DNA of 38,996 bases from Lingula anatina. Taxonomy: Eukaryota; Brachiopoda; Lingulata; Lingulida; Lingulidae. Position 1 is the stretch's first letter; each line of letters starts with the position of its first letter. Of the stretch, positions 14,001 through 26,763 are shown in pieces. The notes beneath the pieces are model-generated. The model was not told the DNA's origin and ran no database searches. It worked only from the letters and a program-made list of their open reading frames with translations. The DNA is taken from the NCBI RefSeq assembly GCF_001039355.2, contig NW_019774737.1, positions 228,683 to 267,678 of the forward strand, in the 5' to 3' direction. The position numbers were made by a program, and so were the translations under genes.

Positions 14001-16084
14001 ACATCATTATATTCACATGCACATTTTTCTATAGTCTTTTCACTCATTTCACTCAAACATAGTTGTACATTTTTTCCAGACACAAATGGAGAGCAAAGTT
14101 TTGCACAGGATTCTGATGATCTTGCTGGAGCTTACTGGGAGTCTGAACACCATAGGTTTGACTTTGGGGACTACTCTTCTGTCCTGTGTGAGATGGACCC
14201 TCTCTCATACCACCAGCTGGGGCTAGCTGTCCCAGGAACTTATATAAATGAAAGTAGGTTGATAGGTGATGCATGAGTGCTTGTATTTAGATAAGTAAGT
14301 GTATTTTTGTTAATTTTTGTTTTATTCAATTGGCATTAAAATTCAACTATTTTGACAATATTTTAGGAAGATCTACAATAAGATATCCAAAACAGAATAT
14401 TTATGAAGTATGATGCTTTCAATAGCCAGAATATCTGGCTTTGATAAAATTGCTATTTGTTGATAGAAGTCCAGATAAAATTTCATTGTACATTATTGCT
14501 GTATTATAGCCTCCCTCTTGTGTTTGGCTACAGGAATAGCTCATGGATTTTTTTTTAAATTTACAACCAAATTTTCCTTTAAGAAGACCCCTTTCTCCCC
14601 AAAAATGTCTTGTAAATTAACTGTGCTCAGTGTCTGAAATAAAATCTTAGAAACATTTGTAAAAGATACATCCTAGAGGTCCATGTTGCATAAATAATAT
14701 TTTTGAAACATAGATACTTTATGCTACTTAATATTTCAGTTGTTGAGTCTGACATCACTGTTCCCTGGAGGCCTAAAAATGCTGCAGAGCTACTGGATAT
14801 ACATGTAAGTCATTGCAAGACTGTGCGATGTTGTGAACAGTGTTATTCATTCTTATCTTATTCTTCCAAGAATTTAAAAATAAACAGTCTGTATGAGTAG
14901 GATTTAATATTTTGATAATAAAATTGGTTTTCAAAATTTCGCCAATAATTAGCCTCTTTAATGTAGTTGAAAGCAAGGACATAATATATGGGTGAAAGAG
15001 TAAGGCAATTAAAACCATGGTTGCCCAACACGTTTTATAAATGAATAGAGCAAAGCCCTGAGGGAACTACGAAGAAAAGGCCCCACTGCAAGAAAATGGG
15101 GCGAAGCTTGTTTCTTAACAAGGAGATCGTCACGTTGATTGCACAATGTGTACTAAAAATATCACGAAAAAAATTTTTAAAAAAACCTGGTGTGTTAATA
15201 TTTGTACTTTTTAATTTGAAGCCCTTGCTACCAAAGGTTTTGCGTCATGACCCTGTATTGCATAGCATCAATACAAAATATGTGAGTAAGGAGCCATAAA
15301 GAAGTGTTGCTATTTTGCAGGTTTTGCCTTTAAAACATATTAATTTTGATTTGGTTTCTCTTTTTCTGAATGAGGTTCAATTACATTATTATTATTATTG
15401 TTTATTTATTTATTATTATTATTATTTTGAAAATTAATTCTTTCCTATGGATCCTTTAAGTGTGCCTTTATTTCATATATTTTCAGACACCATTGCCCTG
15501 GTTAATGCATGAATGTGCTGTTACCCATCCTAATTATTAATTGATCTTTGTAGACATAGAAAGTTGCTTAACATTTTATTTATTTATTTATTTTTTTGTC
15601 TATAAACAGTGAGTGCTGTGGTCTATGAGACTATATTGTGATCGTATAATAATTATTTTCTTATTTTCTTTGCAGAATAATAATTTGTTGAGTGCTATGG
15701 TTATGCAGTGCAACAAAGCATTTTGAAGATGTGTGTGTTTGTGTGTGTTACTGGGACATGGTAGTGTTTTCAGAGTCAATGCCCAAATACCTCAAAATAT
15801 ATGTTATGCTATATTCTCTTACAGGAAATTGCATTGAACAAGTTGTCGTTGAGGATGCACAAGATGTATGAGAAGGTCCATGATGCTGCCATGTTATCTG
15901 TGGATCCCAACTTCAAGAAAGACATCCCAGTTGAAAGCACATTCCTCAAAAATTTAGATCGTAAGTTTTTTTTTATTTGGAAAGGTATGAACACATCAAA
16001 TATTTGGAATTTAGGTAAATGATAAAGAGAAAATGCTTGAATCCACATCTGGAAGTTGCACCTGTTTTTTGTTTGAGTGGCATG

Positions 16085-16120
<36 letters not shown>

Positions 16121-19100
16121 TTATTTATTTATTTATTTGCGTCCCACAAATTCTTTTGAGAGTTGAAATATTATAATTCCTAATGAACAGTTTTTGTGCC
16201 TTTGATAACTGCAGACCATTGGTCATATGTATTAATATAGATTTAAAGAAAGTTATATATATTATGTGATTTTATATTTTAGAATTCAGCAGTAGGGGTC
16301 AAACAGCTGAATCAGTAAAGGTAAAGTTTGTGATAAAATTACCCATTAAAAAATTTAGATTTTAAAGAATTCTTTTGATTTTGTATAATTTACCCATTTC
16401 CAGTAATACTTGTGTTTACATGAAAGATAAAATACATAAATAGATGTTTATTAAAATGGGGCTTTATTTGACTTTTTAAAAGCTGTGCACCCAAACTTGA
16501 TCATCATGTTTCACTTGTGCGTTTTCAGTTGCCAGGAACGCAAGCCTCTAAAAACAACAGTCATTCTGGAGGAGGCGACAATGAGACAACTGTCAGCTTG
16601 CCACCTGTCAAGAGAAATAATGAGCATATATCCAAGGAGAGAATGGGGACCACAACTTCTCACAGGATTGTATTTTACCCCAACCCTGTCACCCCACCCC
16701 CTGTCCTGCCCATTACCAGAACAGTGAGTATTACAAATTGGATATTAACTATAGTGCCTCAGATGATGTTTTGATATAGTTCGTTCTTGTAGTTCCATAA
16801 TTTTGCTTAGGGGATAGAATCTAGATCCAGAATTTGACTAAGGAGATAGAATCCACATCCAGAATTATAACCAGTGACCTGTTTATCTGTAAGTGTAAAA
16901 ATCATTTCAGTTTTTTGGCCTGTTGTATTAGTTATTATGATATTATCAATCAGTGATTATTGTAATGCTTGGTGAGACAATTTAAAAACACATGAAAAAG
17001 ATTTTGAGTTGTGGCCAGCTCATACAGCTAGAGTAATGAATAAGAGATCTTTTCTGAACAGAGATACTGTATTGTGACACACCCTCAGAAATGTTTGTGT
17101 AGGAGTATCAGTTTTGAATGAGCTTGCAGTTCATTTTTGCCAATTTTGTACTCAATTCACTGTGATTGTTTCACCGTCAAATTCTCTAATGCCCTCTCTG
17201 TTTTGTCATTTTAGAGTAAAGACAAGGAGTACCCCCGCCTTCCCAATGCATTCAATGATATCCACACTCCCAGAGAGAAGGCAGAGAGAATTGTAAACCA
17301 GGGAAATCTCTTGGAGAAGACCAAGTTCAGTCTTTACAGGGCCAAACCCAAGTCCAAAACGGTGTCATCTCAGAATGACACAAAGGGGCTTATGCACCAG
17401 CTCACTCTAAAGGAGGTGCAAAGGAAAGGCGCCACAACACCTGCGTAAGTCATGGCTATTACTTACTGCACTAGCTAGAGCCATATCCTAAAAGTTCAAA
17501 GATTTTTAGGAGAAGCTATGATTCTTAGTTTCGGCCACCCTGTTTTGATACATGTTTAATGGTAAATGAGTAGATATTTGTTTTCTTTTTGAGAAATAGA
17601 AATAGAAATAAAAATTACAGAAATAGAAATATAAAATCATGAACACCAATATCCAGGGTGTTGCACACTACCAAGCAAAATGTCAGTGTTTGTTTCATAG
17701 TTTGAGCATAATAATGTATGTATTCAAGAAGATGTCCATTGTCAAACTTTCCTGAACATTTTTATTTTTTATTCATATATTTATTTATTAGTACAGGGAA
17801 AAATTGATGTGAAATAATGTTGATCTTTGATTCCTAATATTTTTTTTAATAATGCAGACTAGTAAGGGAAAGAGAGTTAAAAGAGGTGGTCTTATGGTTA
17901 AATTTGCAGAAAATGAATCAGAAACTAGCTAGTTATTTATTTAATCTTGCCAGACAAAATAAGTACATATCATACACTGGATCTTCTGTGTCCTGTGTAT
18001 TTCAGTTCTAAATTTGAGAACTCATATGAATTAGCACAGGAGATAATTTATAAATCAATTTTGTTATTCAGTTCCAGCCGTTCAGTTTCATTTAAGGCCA
18101 TGGCAAAGCTAGCAAGCAAAATGGGAGGTGGAGGTGAGTCAGTGGGGCAACTGAACTCAGAACTGATATAAAAAAAAGACATTTAAAAAACACGCACTGC
18201 TGTGGCTGATTCAGTTTGGTGTGAAAATCACTTTTTTGTGTGTTTGGCTGTTCCTTGCACATACTTTTTTCTCCTTTGCATGGATAAGCATTTTAAAAAA
18301 AATTACTGCCTTAAATATTGTTTGTTGCCTTTTACTCAGTACTTCATAATCATTTTTTAACTTGTCCACCCATCTCCAGTCATTCCCCAGCCCCTCCCTT
18401 TTCTCCAAACCCCAAGACCAAATCCTTTGAGGCAATTTGGACTAAATCCTTTCATCAAATTGCATGCTTGATTAAGTACTTCATTTTTTTTAGATTTAAC
18501 AATCTTCAGGCTTGAATTATTATTGAAAGTGTCTAACATAGATTAGATTTTGATTGTTGCATGCAGAAATATATTTTAGTGAATTAATGAGAATTTCTTA
18601 GCATGTAGTTTGTGAATGGGAATAATTGTGTTGCAAAATTTGTAAGCTTCAAGTGACATTTAATCCTCCTCCTCATCATTCAGTCTTCTCAATACATCAG
18701 AAACTCTTCCCTAATTGTGTCAGTACATTTATGTATTTAATTTGTAAGAAACTGAATAGAATGCTTTTCCATTCAACAGATTTTTCTTTTAATTTTTAGA
18801 ATCACAGTATTACTGAGCTGTCTTGCCATTCACAGTAAATTTTAGTTGGTTTTACTTTCATTTAAATTTTTAACTTGATATTTTCACTTTTACTGATTCA
18901 TAAATTTACATATCACTATAGATATTATAGTATGTTTCACAGTTCATAGATGTTTTTGTCACACACTGATATATTTTGCACTGTTTGCTGTGCACCTATG
19001 TGTATGAATAGATGACATAGAGCTCCCCCAATCCCGCTCTACATGTAACATGTCACGAAGGCGCAGTCGGCAAGGTGGACCAAGCCAGGATGTCTCCATG

Positions 19101-22100
19101 CCAGAACCTGTGGAGACAGGTGGTCAGGAGGAGCAAGAGGAAGAAGGTATCGGTATACTAGATGGTAAACATTTTACCCTGTGGTAGTAGATAAGCAAAG
19201 TGCTGGTTGAGGTGTGTTTTGAATGCATGGCATGTTGTAGAAGATTTACCAGTTATTTTATAGTAAGATTTTTAACACTCATTTCTGACCAGTATTTTGC
19301 AACTGGGTTTACCAAAGCAAACCATGGTACATAAGAGAATTTTCCGCTTGGACATTGATTTGTGCTAACTGTCATAGAGATTAGCCTTATTAATGGGATG
19401 TTCTTGCATTTGCATTTTTTACGAGTGCATATATACTGGCACTAGTTTATTCAAAGCATGAAATACAGGTAAAGTAAAAATAGGAACAACCCCAATGGTT
19501 AGAATTTAAGATGTGAATAAATGTTTATTACATGGGTGGGGAGGGGTGGGTATGACAGTTTATAATTGGTCGGATAACATTATAATTATCCTGATGCGTT
19601 TGTTTCAGTCAGTTTGGTAATTAACCTTGTTAAGCACTTTTAGAGAGCTATTGCTCTCCGCTTGTTTATTATCTATTACTTTATCATAAACACAGTCACC
19701 AGTGCAGACTCTGTTTATGGTAAAAATATTTCAACTATGGCAGTTAAAGTGTCATTTAACATTTCACTGTTCTTATTTTATTTTCATGTAAAGTTACTTT
19801 GGTTACATTGGTAATTTCCTAGAAGCATGATAGATGAAAATAATTTAATATTGCAACTGATATTTTACCTCAGACACATAGCCCTAATTAGTTTTATTTG
19901 TAAGCATGATAGATGAAAATAATTTAATATTGCAACTGATATTTTACCTCAGACACATAGCCCTAATTAGTTTTATTTGTAAGCATGATAGATGAAAATA
20001 TTTTAATATTGCAACTGATATTTAACCTCAGACACAAAGCCCTAATTAGTTTTATTTGTTTTCAGGGACTTGGAAAAAGATCAAGCCTAAGTCAGGTCCC
20101 TTGAAACACTCAGGGATCAAATGGGAAAGAGTGAAGGTAATTTAAAAGCTTTATGTGACTGTACATTCATATGGTGAGAGCAGAAACAGTTTTTTTTCTT
20201 TCAATGAAAAATGAAAATTAAAATCTGGTACAGGACACTCAGAGTAGAATGGTATGGGCTTTAAAGCTTTGTCTATATTCCTTTCCTTTTACCTTTCTTC
20301 CAGGACATTGTCCACAACAACCTGACTGCCAGTCACCCAGATGAGAGAAAGGATGCCATACAGGTAAGTTTTGATATTATTTTAATTCACAGGATACATG
20401 TTATTGAACACACAGGTTGACGTGTAGTGGAAATGGGGCAAAGTTTATGTTTTAGTAACCGTAGAATGATATTTAAACAGATTTTGCTAATCAACTTAAT
20501 TTTGATTATTTATTTTGGTCCTTAGCACTCAAAGGAGCATGATTCTTGATTCGTATGCTTTTTTATGTTTATTGGTTGAATAATTGGCTGAATAATTTCC
20601 TGTCAGTTATATTTTAGGGCAATTGTTATTTGCATATTCATATTCATGTGCATGCATGTTGTGTCTGTGTTTGTAAGGAGAGAGGATGGGACACACATGC
20701 CCAGCAGCATTCAAACTTTTATTTTTGCACAAGGGCCTAACACTCAGCTTGTTTCATCTGTTTGTGAAATAGTTGAAATTTGCTGGAGGTTGAAGAAATA
20801 TTTTCATGCTGAACAATACTTGTCACTCAGTATTCCCTATCCCAGATTAACAGATATTAGACTNCCTTTAATGTTTTCTGATTTTTTTTTTGTGATTCTT
20901 CAGGTTGTTGGGAAGAAGATGTGGTTAAAATGATTGTTAAGTTTTTGGTGTCCGGCAATCAGGAAACAAGAAAAGATCTGATACGTGCCATGATAAATGG
21001 ACGAAATGTACAGTTTGTTAATAAGGTGATTTTGAAAAGATGCTCTTTTGATTAATTTTGATTTTCAGTTTATAAACATGGTAATAATAGCACATGGTAG
21101 TTTAGAAAAGTTATTTTCATGAAATTTGACAGAAACATGGGATGGCATATTGTAGATTGAACCAAGGCTTTTAAAGATTGAACCTAGATCAGCTTTTGTT
21201 TGTATTGGTATTTGGACACACTGATTTATATTACACAAAAAAGTCTTAGGTCTTCTTTTTTTTTTTTTTTTTTTTTTGCTTAGTTATCATTTTAATTTAC
21301 AAAACTTCTAAGTAATCCATAAATCTTGTTAAAAAATTTACAGAAAATGGAAGTTTTTCCCATACTGGTAGAAGTGCTGAGTCATTTCTGTAAGAACCCA
21401 GACCCCTGTGACCCTGTTGCCTTTGATGCCTCCCTGTGCCTTGGTAAACTGTGCGTGAAGGAAGAGGCAGCTAGGACAAGACTGCGGAAGACTTTATTTG
21501 AGACCAAGGATACACACATCAAAAATCAGGTAGAAGGATCATTTTAGAATAAGAGAGACATCAGTGCTCAAAATTGAAAATGAGTCAATAATGTTTTTAC
21601 AATGGTCTCACCCAATTAGTCAGACATTAGCAATGAACCGCACTTTCCAAAAATGTAGTCTTTTTATCAAGACAGAAAAAAAATTACTTTCAAGAAAGTG
21701 AGACTCGAGAAGTTGTATGTTACATTTGATCAGTGAATGAATTAAAGAAAGACATTTTTATTTACAGTTATTAACATGGTGCACAAATTTTTGACACTTT
21801 TAACACAAAATGTCTGAAGCCTGACCACCACATCAGTCATGGGAGTTTTATTTCCAAATATCAGATAATAGTACCTTCCACTGATATCAGATAATAAGTT
21901 GAACATTCTTATAATTCATCTTTCAGGCCCTGGACATACTGGTAAGACAACTGCATGAGAAGGACTGGGCCATTGTGAAGGCAGTTCTAATGCAGCTGAG
22001 GCATTCTCCAAACTGGAGGCACAGAGCAGAGGCTGCCAAACTCATTGCTTTCCTGGGTAAGACTTGCCCACTTGTTGGGTTTTTTTCTGTACATTTTGAC

Positions 22101-22242
22101 TTTTACTTTTTGGTTTTATATGTCTAACATAATTATTTGAAAGATTTGTCAATTATGTGAATAATTTTCAAGACTCACTTATATTGTTTATTGCAAGAAA
22201 TAAGTGTACCCACTGATTATTTCCTGTGTGTGTGTGTGTGCA

Positions 22243-22287
<45 letters not shown>

Positions 22288-24998
22288 ATGCATGCGCGCG
22301 TGTGTGTGTGTGTGTGTGTGCTTTCACACTTGTAGAAAATATAATCAGAATGCCTTTTTATCTGTTTATGGTGTGATTTGTGATACTTACAGGTCCAAAA
22401 AACGTCTGCAAAGAGTCAGAGGTAGAAAAAGTTTTTGCCCTGTTGGAATCCAGACTTTGGGATGACCCAGTCAAGGTGAGAGAAGAATTTGTGCTGAAAT
22501 ATCCTGGTGATTATCTGTAATGGTTAACTTTCTAATTAATAAATAAAAACTGAAAATTAAATAAAATTATCTGATAACACACAACTATGTTTACGAGATT
22601 AAATGCAACAAACTTACAGAGAGCATAATTGAAGAACACATTTTTATAAGACATAGCAAGCCCTTTTGTTACATATTTTATCATCTATATGCATACAATA
22701 TTTGAAAACGTCATGTTAAATCATGTTCCAGAGTGTGCGACTTGAGATCACGAAGGCCCTGCAGGCTCTAGGCATGTACCAGAGGGTGTGTGACAGGGCT
22801 ATGAAGTAAGTGTAGTCACTTGATATAGTCACTTGATGTAGTCACTTGATGACTCCAGCATTGTAATGTAATGATTGGTTGCTGCTGTCCTCTAATATGG
22901 AGATACAATTGCCATATAATAAAACTACTATTGAAATATTCATCAAAGAACACTTCTTGGAAATGTATTTCATTGCCACTTCTGTTAACTAATAGTAGCT
23001 TTCAAGCTTGATATTCACCCTTACAGTTGTATGTACAGTCACAAGGGTGACTCTAAGTCTTGATGAAATATAGGGTAGCTGGTCTTACACTGCAGTAAAA
23101 ATGGAGGCTTTCATGTGTTTTGATGCATTTTGTTTATTTTTCAGGCATCTTGATAGTACTGATGAAGACATTAGGTCACAAGCAGTGATTTCCCTGGTGA
23201 GAAATATTTTAATTGTGATTTGCATTCATTTATTAATATGTTTTCCTGGATATGTTAGCTTTCATCAGATACACAGAAGTAGAAGTTATTAACTTATTTA
23301 TTAATTTGTTTATTTATTTATTTTATTGCTGATGTTTCTAGTAAGCAAAGGTTTAGTGTATTTGCATGTTTGCTTGTTTGCTCAGGGAGTTCTGGGGAAG
23401 AAGGATGAAAAGACAGTCAGAATACTCCTGGAGATGCTGGAGCTGGATTCCAGTGAATATGTCCGTCTCATGGTGAGTCTTGACAAATAGGCATATACAC
23501 ATCCTCCTCTCTGTCAAATATTTATGCATACACATGTGTAAATATATGCAGACAAATGCTCACACATATGTACACTAACACGTTTGCCCACCATATTCTT
23601 CTTGCATGCGTGCGTGCACGTGCATGCACACACACACACACCAAAATATCTGTGACTGTATCATGTTTTGATTGGTTTAATTTTTCTTAAATTTCAACTT
23701 GTTTTCGGGTACAATGATCAAATAAAATAAGAACCTTTTGTGTTGTTTCTTTTCAGATTATTCGCACATTTGCAACAATGGGTATCACTGACAAGAAGAT
23801 AATACGAACTCTGAGGGAACGAGAGAAGACAGAAGGTGTCCTTGGCAGGTGAGATTTAAAAACCAAACAATGATTTTATGACCTTTTTTAAACAAAAGTG
23901 TAATTTTCCTGGAAAAAATACCATGCCATATTATAAACTGTTAACAGATTTGCTGTCCATAAACCTGTTTTGGAGTTTTCATTGTCTGAGTTTTGAGTAC
24001 TTCTTATAATAGAAGCACTAGTAGGTAGATGAATTTTCCAGGTATGTTTTTCTTTATAAAGTTCAAGCACTCTGGTATGCCTTTAAGAGTGTTGAACTAA
24101 CATTTTATTTGAAAACTGACAGGCTGACCTGGACGTAAACAGGCTTATAGGCTGACATATAATGTATGATAGTTCATTTATATAGTATTTCTTTCTCAGT
24201 TGTAAGGTAGGATCTAATTATTAAATGCTTTTTAAAGCATTAAAATTATAATCATCGGCAGAAAGAAACTTTTCTAACATTTGGATAATTTTCTCTAGTG
24301 CCAGAAAGGAACTTGAGGTGAAATGGTGTAGTTGTTCAATGTGTAACATACTCAATGTGTAACATACTCAATGTGTAACATACTCAATGTGTAACACACT
24401 ATTGTTTTAACTGTGTATCTCAACTAACAGCTCGTGTTATGTTTAATTTTGATATATCTACATATTGTTAAGTGTGCTTTATCAATATTTTGATTTTTTT
24501 TGTATATAATACATAAATCTTCGGTAATTTTTTATGCTTTGAAAATACTTGTTTATATTACCTGATGTAATGATTACATGTACCATACCTAAGGGGGAAA
24601 ATGTATGTAGTTGCTGTTACCTGTAGTACCTGTAGTACGTAATGTAAGAGGGTTAGAGTGATGATGCTATTTTAAAGGGTTATGCAACAGTGCATCAAAA
24701 TTGGCCAAAACATTATTTTGTGCACTTTCTGCATAATGTCTGAACATTTGGTAGCTTTGCTGCCTTGTTTTCTGTACGATGTCTGTATATTTGTCAGTTT
24801 TGCTGTCTAATTGGTAAGCATACTCTTTCCTTTTCAAAATACACAATTTGAAATGATTTAATTTACAGAGTTCTTTTCATTTCCTGTTAGCATGTGCAAA
24901 TCCTAAATATATATTCTTTTTCAATTTTCAGAGAATCTACCAAAGCGCTGAAGCTGCTAGGAGCAAATCCCAACGTCTCAGCAACAAAGGTGATTTGA
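11002..24998 (+). CDS. HEAT-repeat protein, probable HEATR4 orthologue, 25 exons, about 1,095 aa
   Basis: Exons: 11002-11112, 11330-11482, 11686-11835, 12103-12457, 12667-12878, 13203-13446, 14080-14253, 14740-14804, 15825-15960, 16283-16320, 16529-16723, 17215-17444, 18072-18133, 19012-19146 (or to 19164), 20066-20136, 20304-20363, 20904-21025, 21344-21529, 21927-22056, 22393-22475, 22732-22805, 23145-23196, 23386-23472, 23757-23848, 24932-24998. All borders are GT..AG and phases agree, except between exons 16 (ends phase 0) and 17 (needs phase 1); a short exon seems missing near the N at 20864. The protein has an N-terminal coiled coil, a long low-complexity middle rich in Ser, Arg and Glu, and a C-terminal HEAT array. 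Length and layout fit HEATR4, about 1,000 residues in human and of unknown biochemical role; orthology is inferred, not searched. The first exon could be replaced by an alternative one at 10535-10585. Confidence 0.85.
11215..11262. repeat. ACACA/ACATA pentanucleotide tract
   Basis: Short tandem repeat of CAACA followed by CATAA units in intron 1 of the HEAT-repeat gene. Confidence 0.8.
11330..11835 (+). other. Coiled-coil-coding exons 2 and 3 of the HEAT-repeat gene
   Basis: These exons encode residues 38 to about 138. Exon 2 is almost entirely charged amphipathic helix (for example ALEKALAEFEALK and VIEEMKRKAEEAVMVLQ), and exon 3 continues with NTELAYARVVLHKTL and RKRITWMEDKMEAL. This suggests a dimerising or partner-binding coiled coil ahead of the disordered middle. 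Exon 3's donor is GTATGT. Confidence 0.6.
13468..13636. mobile_element. hAT-like MITE, 169 bp
   Basis: The left end CAGGGATGGATCCAG and, inverted, the right end CAGGGGTGGATTTAG match at 12 of 15 positions and resemble hAT-type ends (CAGGG). CAGTC flanks both sides (13463-13467 and 13637-13641). hAT elements usually leave 8-bp duplications, so the flank is only partly conserved or coincidental. Inside, TGAC(A/C)GTCTTCC recurs three times. It begins 21 bases after the donor of exon 6 of the HEAT-repeat gene. Confidence 0.6.
16088..16139. repeat. (TA)n then (TTTA)n microsatellite
   Basis: Uninterrupted TA dinucleotides pass into TTTA tetranucleotides in the intron after exon 9 of the HEAT-repeat gene. 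Confidence 0.9.
19823..20060. repeat. Three tandem copies of a 79-bp unit
   Basis: The unit begins AAGCATGATAGATGAAAATA and ends GTTTTATTTGT; copies start at 19823, 19902 and 19981. The first two are essentially identical and the third differs at a few bases, so the amplification is recent. The last copy runs into the polypyrimidine tract and AG acceptor (20064-20065) of exon 15 of the HEAT-repeat gene. Confidence 0.95.
20864..20864. other. Single undetermined base (N) in an intron with a missing exon
   Basis: One N lies between exons 16 and 17 of the HEAT-repeat gene, exactly where the exon phases do not join. It may stand for a collapsed assembly gap rather than one base. Confidence 0.6.
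22225..22320. repeat. (TG)n microsatellite with CATGCG interruptions
   Basis: About 95 bases of TG dinucleotides broken by CATGCG and CATGCATGCGCG, in the intron between exons 19 and 20 of the HEAT-repeat gene. Confidence 0.95.
22803..22850. repeat. Three short TAGTCACTTGAT repeats
   Basis: TAGTCACTTGAT occurs three times in tandem (period about 15) immediately after the donor of exon 21 (intron starts at 22806). Confidence 0.8.
24336..24399. repeat. Four tandem copies of a 16-bp unit
   Basis: TCAATGTGTAACATAC is repeated four times; the last copy ends ACAC. It lies in the last intron of the HEAT-repeat gene. Confidence 0.95.
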
Positions 24999-25860
24999 GG
25001 GCAAGATGTCAGAGTAAGATGGATCAGCCTCTCTGGTTACTTTGAAGGCTGATCTTCAGCTCAAAGTTGTTGTTGCATATGACTGACTGGGAGCTTTTGT
25101 TAGGGATGCATGTTCTTGATCTCATCTACTAGTAGACAGCACTTTAAAAGAGCAGACCCAAGAATAAAAAAAAAAAAAAAAAACAGAATAAAAATTTCTT
25201 TAGAATTTAGTAGCAGTACCCGATTCAGTAGAAATGTATTTTCCTCTTGTTTAGATGTCTGTCCTGAAAATGCTATTGGTTATGAAGAACTTCCTGAGAT
25301 ATATATCCACAATCAAACAGATACATTGTCAAAACAACAGCATTGAAAACAGAACTACCATCATTGGTGGAAATAGTGATCATGCCAACTTACAACCAGT
25401 ACAACCCATCAAATTGTAAACTCTGTGTGAACTATATTGTTATGTTTTCTGAAGGAATGTTGGCTGGAACAACTGGTATCCTATAAAAATATTTTGTCTT
25501 AGTAGATGCAGACATGCAGTATACATAGTGGTCCACATCATGAGACATCGAAAGTACTTTACTGTAAGTCAAAGCATATTGTAGGAAACAAGGGCTGTGA
25601 GGATAAGGGATTGATACTTTTTTATAACTTTTTTTTTAATCTCTGAAAAAACAATGTTCATGTGGTGAGTTGTATTGATCAGGTTCTATTAACTTGAAGA
25701 TAAAGATCATGTAAAAAGTACATTTTCTTAATGAAGAAATGTTATGCAATTTTAATGCATGGCTACATTTGCTGTAAATAAGGTTTTCTCATGTACCTGA
25801 GATTTTGTAATGCCATAAAATGTGATAGACTGTGAGAATAAAGATGTTGGTGGGATTTAT
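24999..25860 (+). other. 3' UTR of the HEAT-repeat gene
   Basis: Follows the TGA at 24996-24998 and ends at a good polyadenylation signal near 25837. It includes an A-run at about 25168-25183 and no other coding content. Confidence 0.6.
25837..25842 (+). terminator. Polyadenylation signal of the HEAT-repeat gene
   Basis: AATAAA followed by the GT-rich GATGTTGGTGGG, a typical downstream element, about 840 bases after the stop codon. Confidence 0.65.
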
Positions 25861-26062
25861 TTTGTTTAATTATTAAGCTTTATTCAGTGAGCATAAAAGC
25901 ATAGTAAATGCAGTAGTGTATATCTTTATCTTCTTCATTGTTATTTAACCCCACGAGTTTTTTAACCCCTCAAATGCAAATACATATTGTAACTGTTGAA
26001 CAATTGTTTGTTTAAAAATAGAAAAGAAGAAAAAAAACAATAAGATATAGTTATATATATAG

Positions 26063-26763
26063 AGACTTGACATTTAATATGGAATATTTTTTCCAAATCA
26101 TAATTCATTAATTTTTTTCCCTATTTTGCTGACTGATAAATAAAAATAAGGATTAAAATTGCGTTTTAATAACTTTTAAATCTCTTTGATGTCATCGTGA
26201 CATCAGTTCATTAATTGAATTCGCCAGTGAAGCAAACAAAAATGCATTATGTATTCTAAGTCATACAAAAACGATTGAAAGCGATATTTTGGAACTCCAT
26301 ATTTTCCAAATTATTGTCTTTAAAAGAGTTACACGCCCCACAAAAGACCCTCATGTCGTTGTCTAGTCACAGCAGAGGTCGCTGTTACGCCTGACCTCAT
26401 CTGGCTACTACCAGAGCTTTCAGGTGACAAGGCATTTCTTGGGATAGGCCTTTAGAGTTTAATCTGGAATAAAATTCCAGGCAGCGGCCAAAACTTGCCC
26501 AATTTGGTTCAGTTTTGTTGTAGGATATGCAGGCCGTTGATTTGGCAAGTAATGACCGGCACATGCTTCGTCGTAAGCCTCTTCAGGATGTATGTAAACT
26601 CTGTTTTGACCAGTTGAGCAGTACAAGTAAAATCTGACCTCAATAAAGAAAGCCACGTTGCTTCAGTGTTCTACCCAGAAAGGATCATGGTCCCCAATTC
26701 ATTAGAGAAACAAACGACGCTGTTTTGCTGTTTACAGTGGCTTCCTCAGAGGTCGTCTGGTAT
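26063..26763 (-). mobile_element. Deleted Tc1/mariner copy, about 700 bp
   Basis: Same family as the element at 37424-38965, in opposite orientation. The terminal repeat AGACTTGACATTTAATATGG is kept at the 26063 end, next to a short TA tract. Minus-strand reading gives transposase scraps: FFIEVRFYLY (where SDESRF-like sequence is expected), NRVYIHPEEAYDEACA, then directly GHYLPNQ and TTKLNQIGQVLAAAWNFIPD. Compared with the longer copy, about 303 bases are missing between DEACA and GHY. The 5' end is truncated near 26763, with no second terminal repeat found. It cannot encode a working transposase. Confidence 0.85.

Larger units (their letters stand above)
20066..24998 (+). other. HEAT-repeat array, exons 15-25 of the same gene
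   Basis: Helix pairs with HEAT features run through these exons: HPDERKDAIQ, VVKMIVKFLVSGNQETRKDL, FDASLCLGKLCVKEEAARTR, VLMQLRHSPNWRHRAEAAKL, LWDDPVKSVRLEITKALQAL, STDEDIRSQAVISLGVLGKK and LDSSEYVRLMIIRTFATMG. Each has the Pro/Asp turn, the Val or Arg in helix B and the Ala/Leu pattern of the family. The array covers about residues 755-1094 and forms a protein-binding solenoid. Repeat boundaries cross introns. Confidence 0.85.

Noticed and set aside
19823-20060. Could the regular 79-bp repeats be a CRISPR array?
   Set aside because: The repeats are contiguous with no unique spacers and sit in an intron of an animal gene.
20646-20933. 95-codon open frame across the N, ending VVGKKMWLK
   Set aside because: It overlaps exon 17 in the wrong frame. 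The frame encoding CWEEDVVKMIVKF joins exon 18 correctly and has HEAT features.
22191-22465. Cys/Val-repeat open frames
   Set aside because: Translations of the TG microsatellite; only 22393-22475 is a real exon, in a different context.
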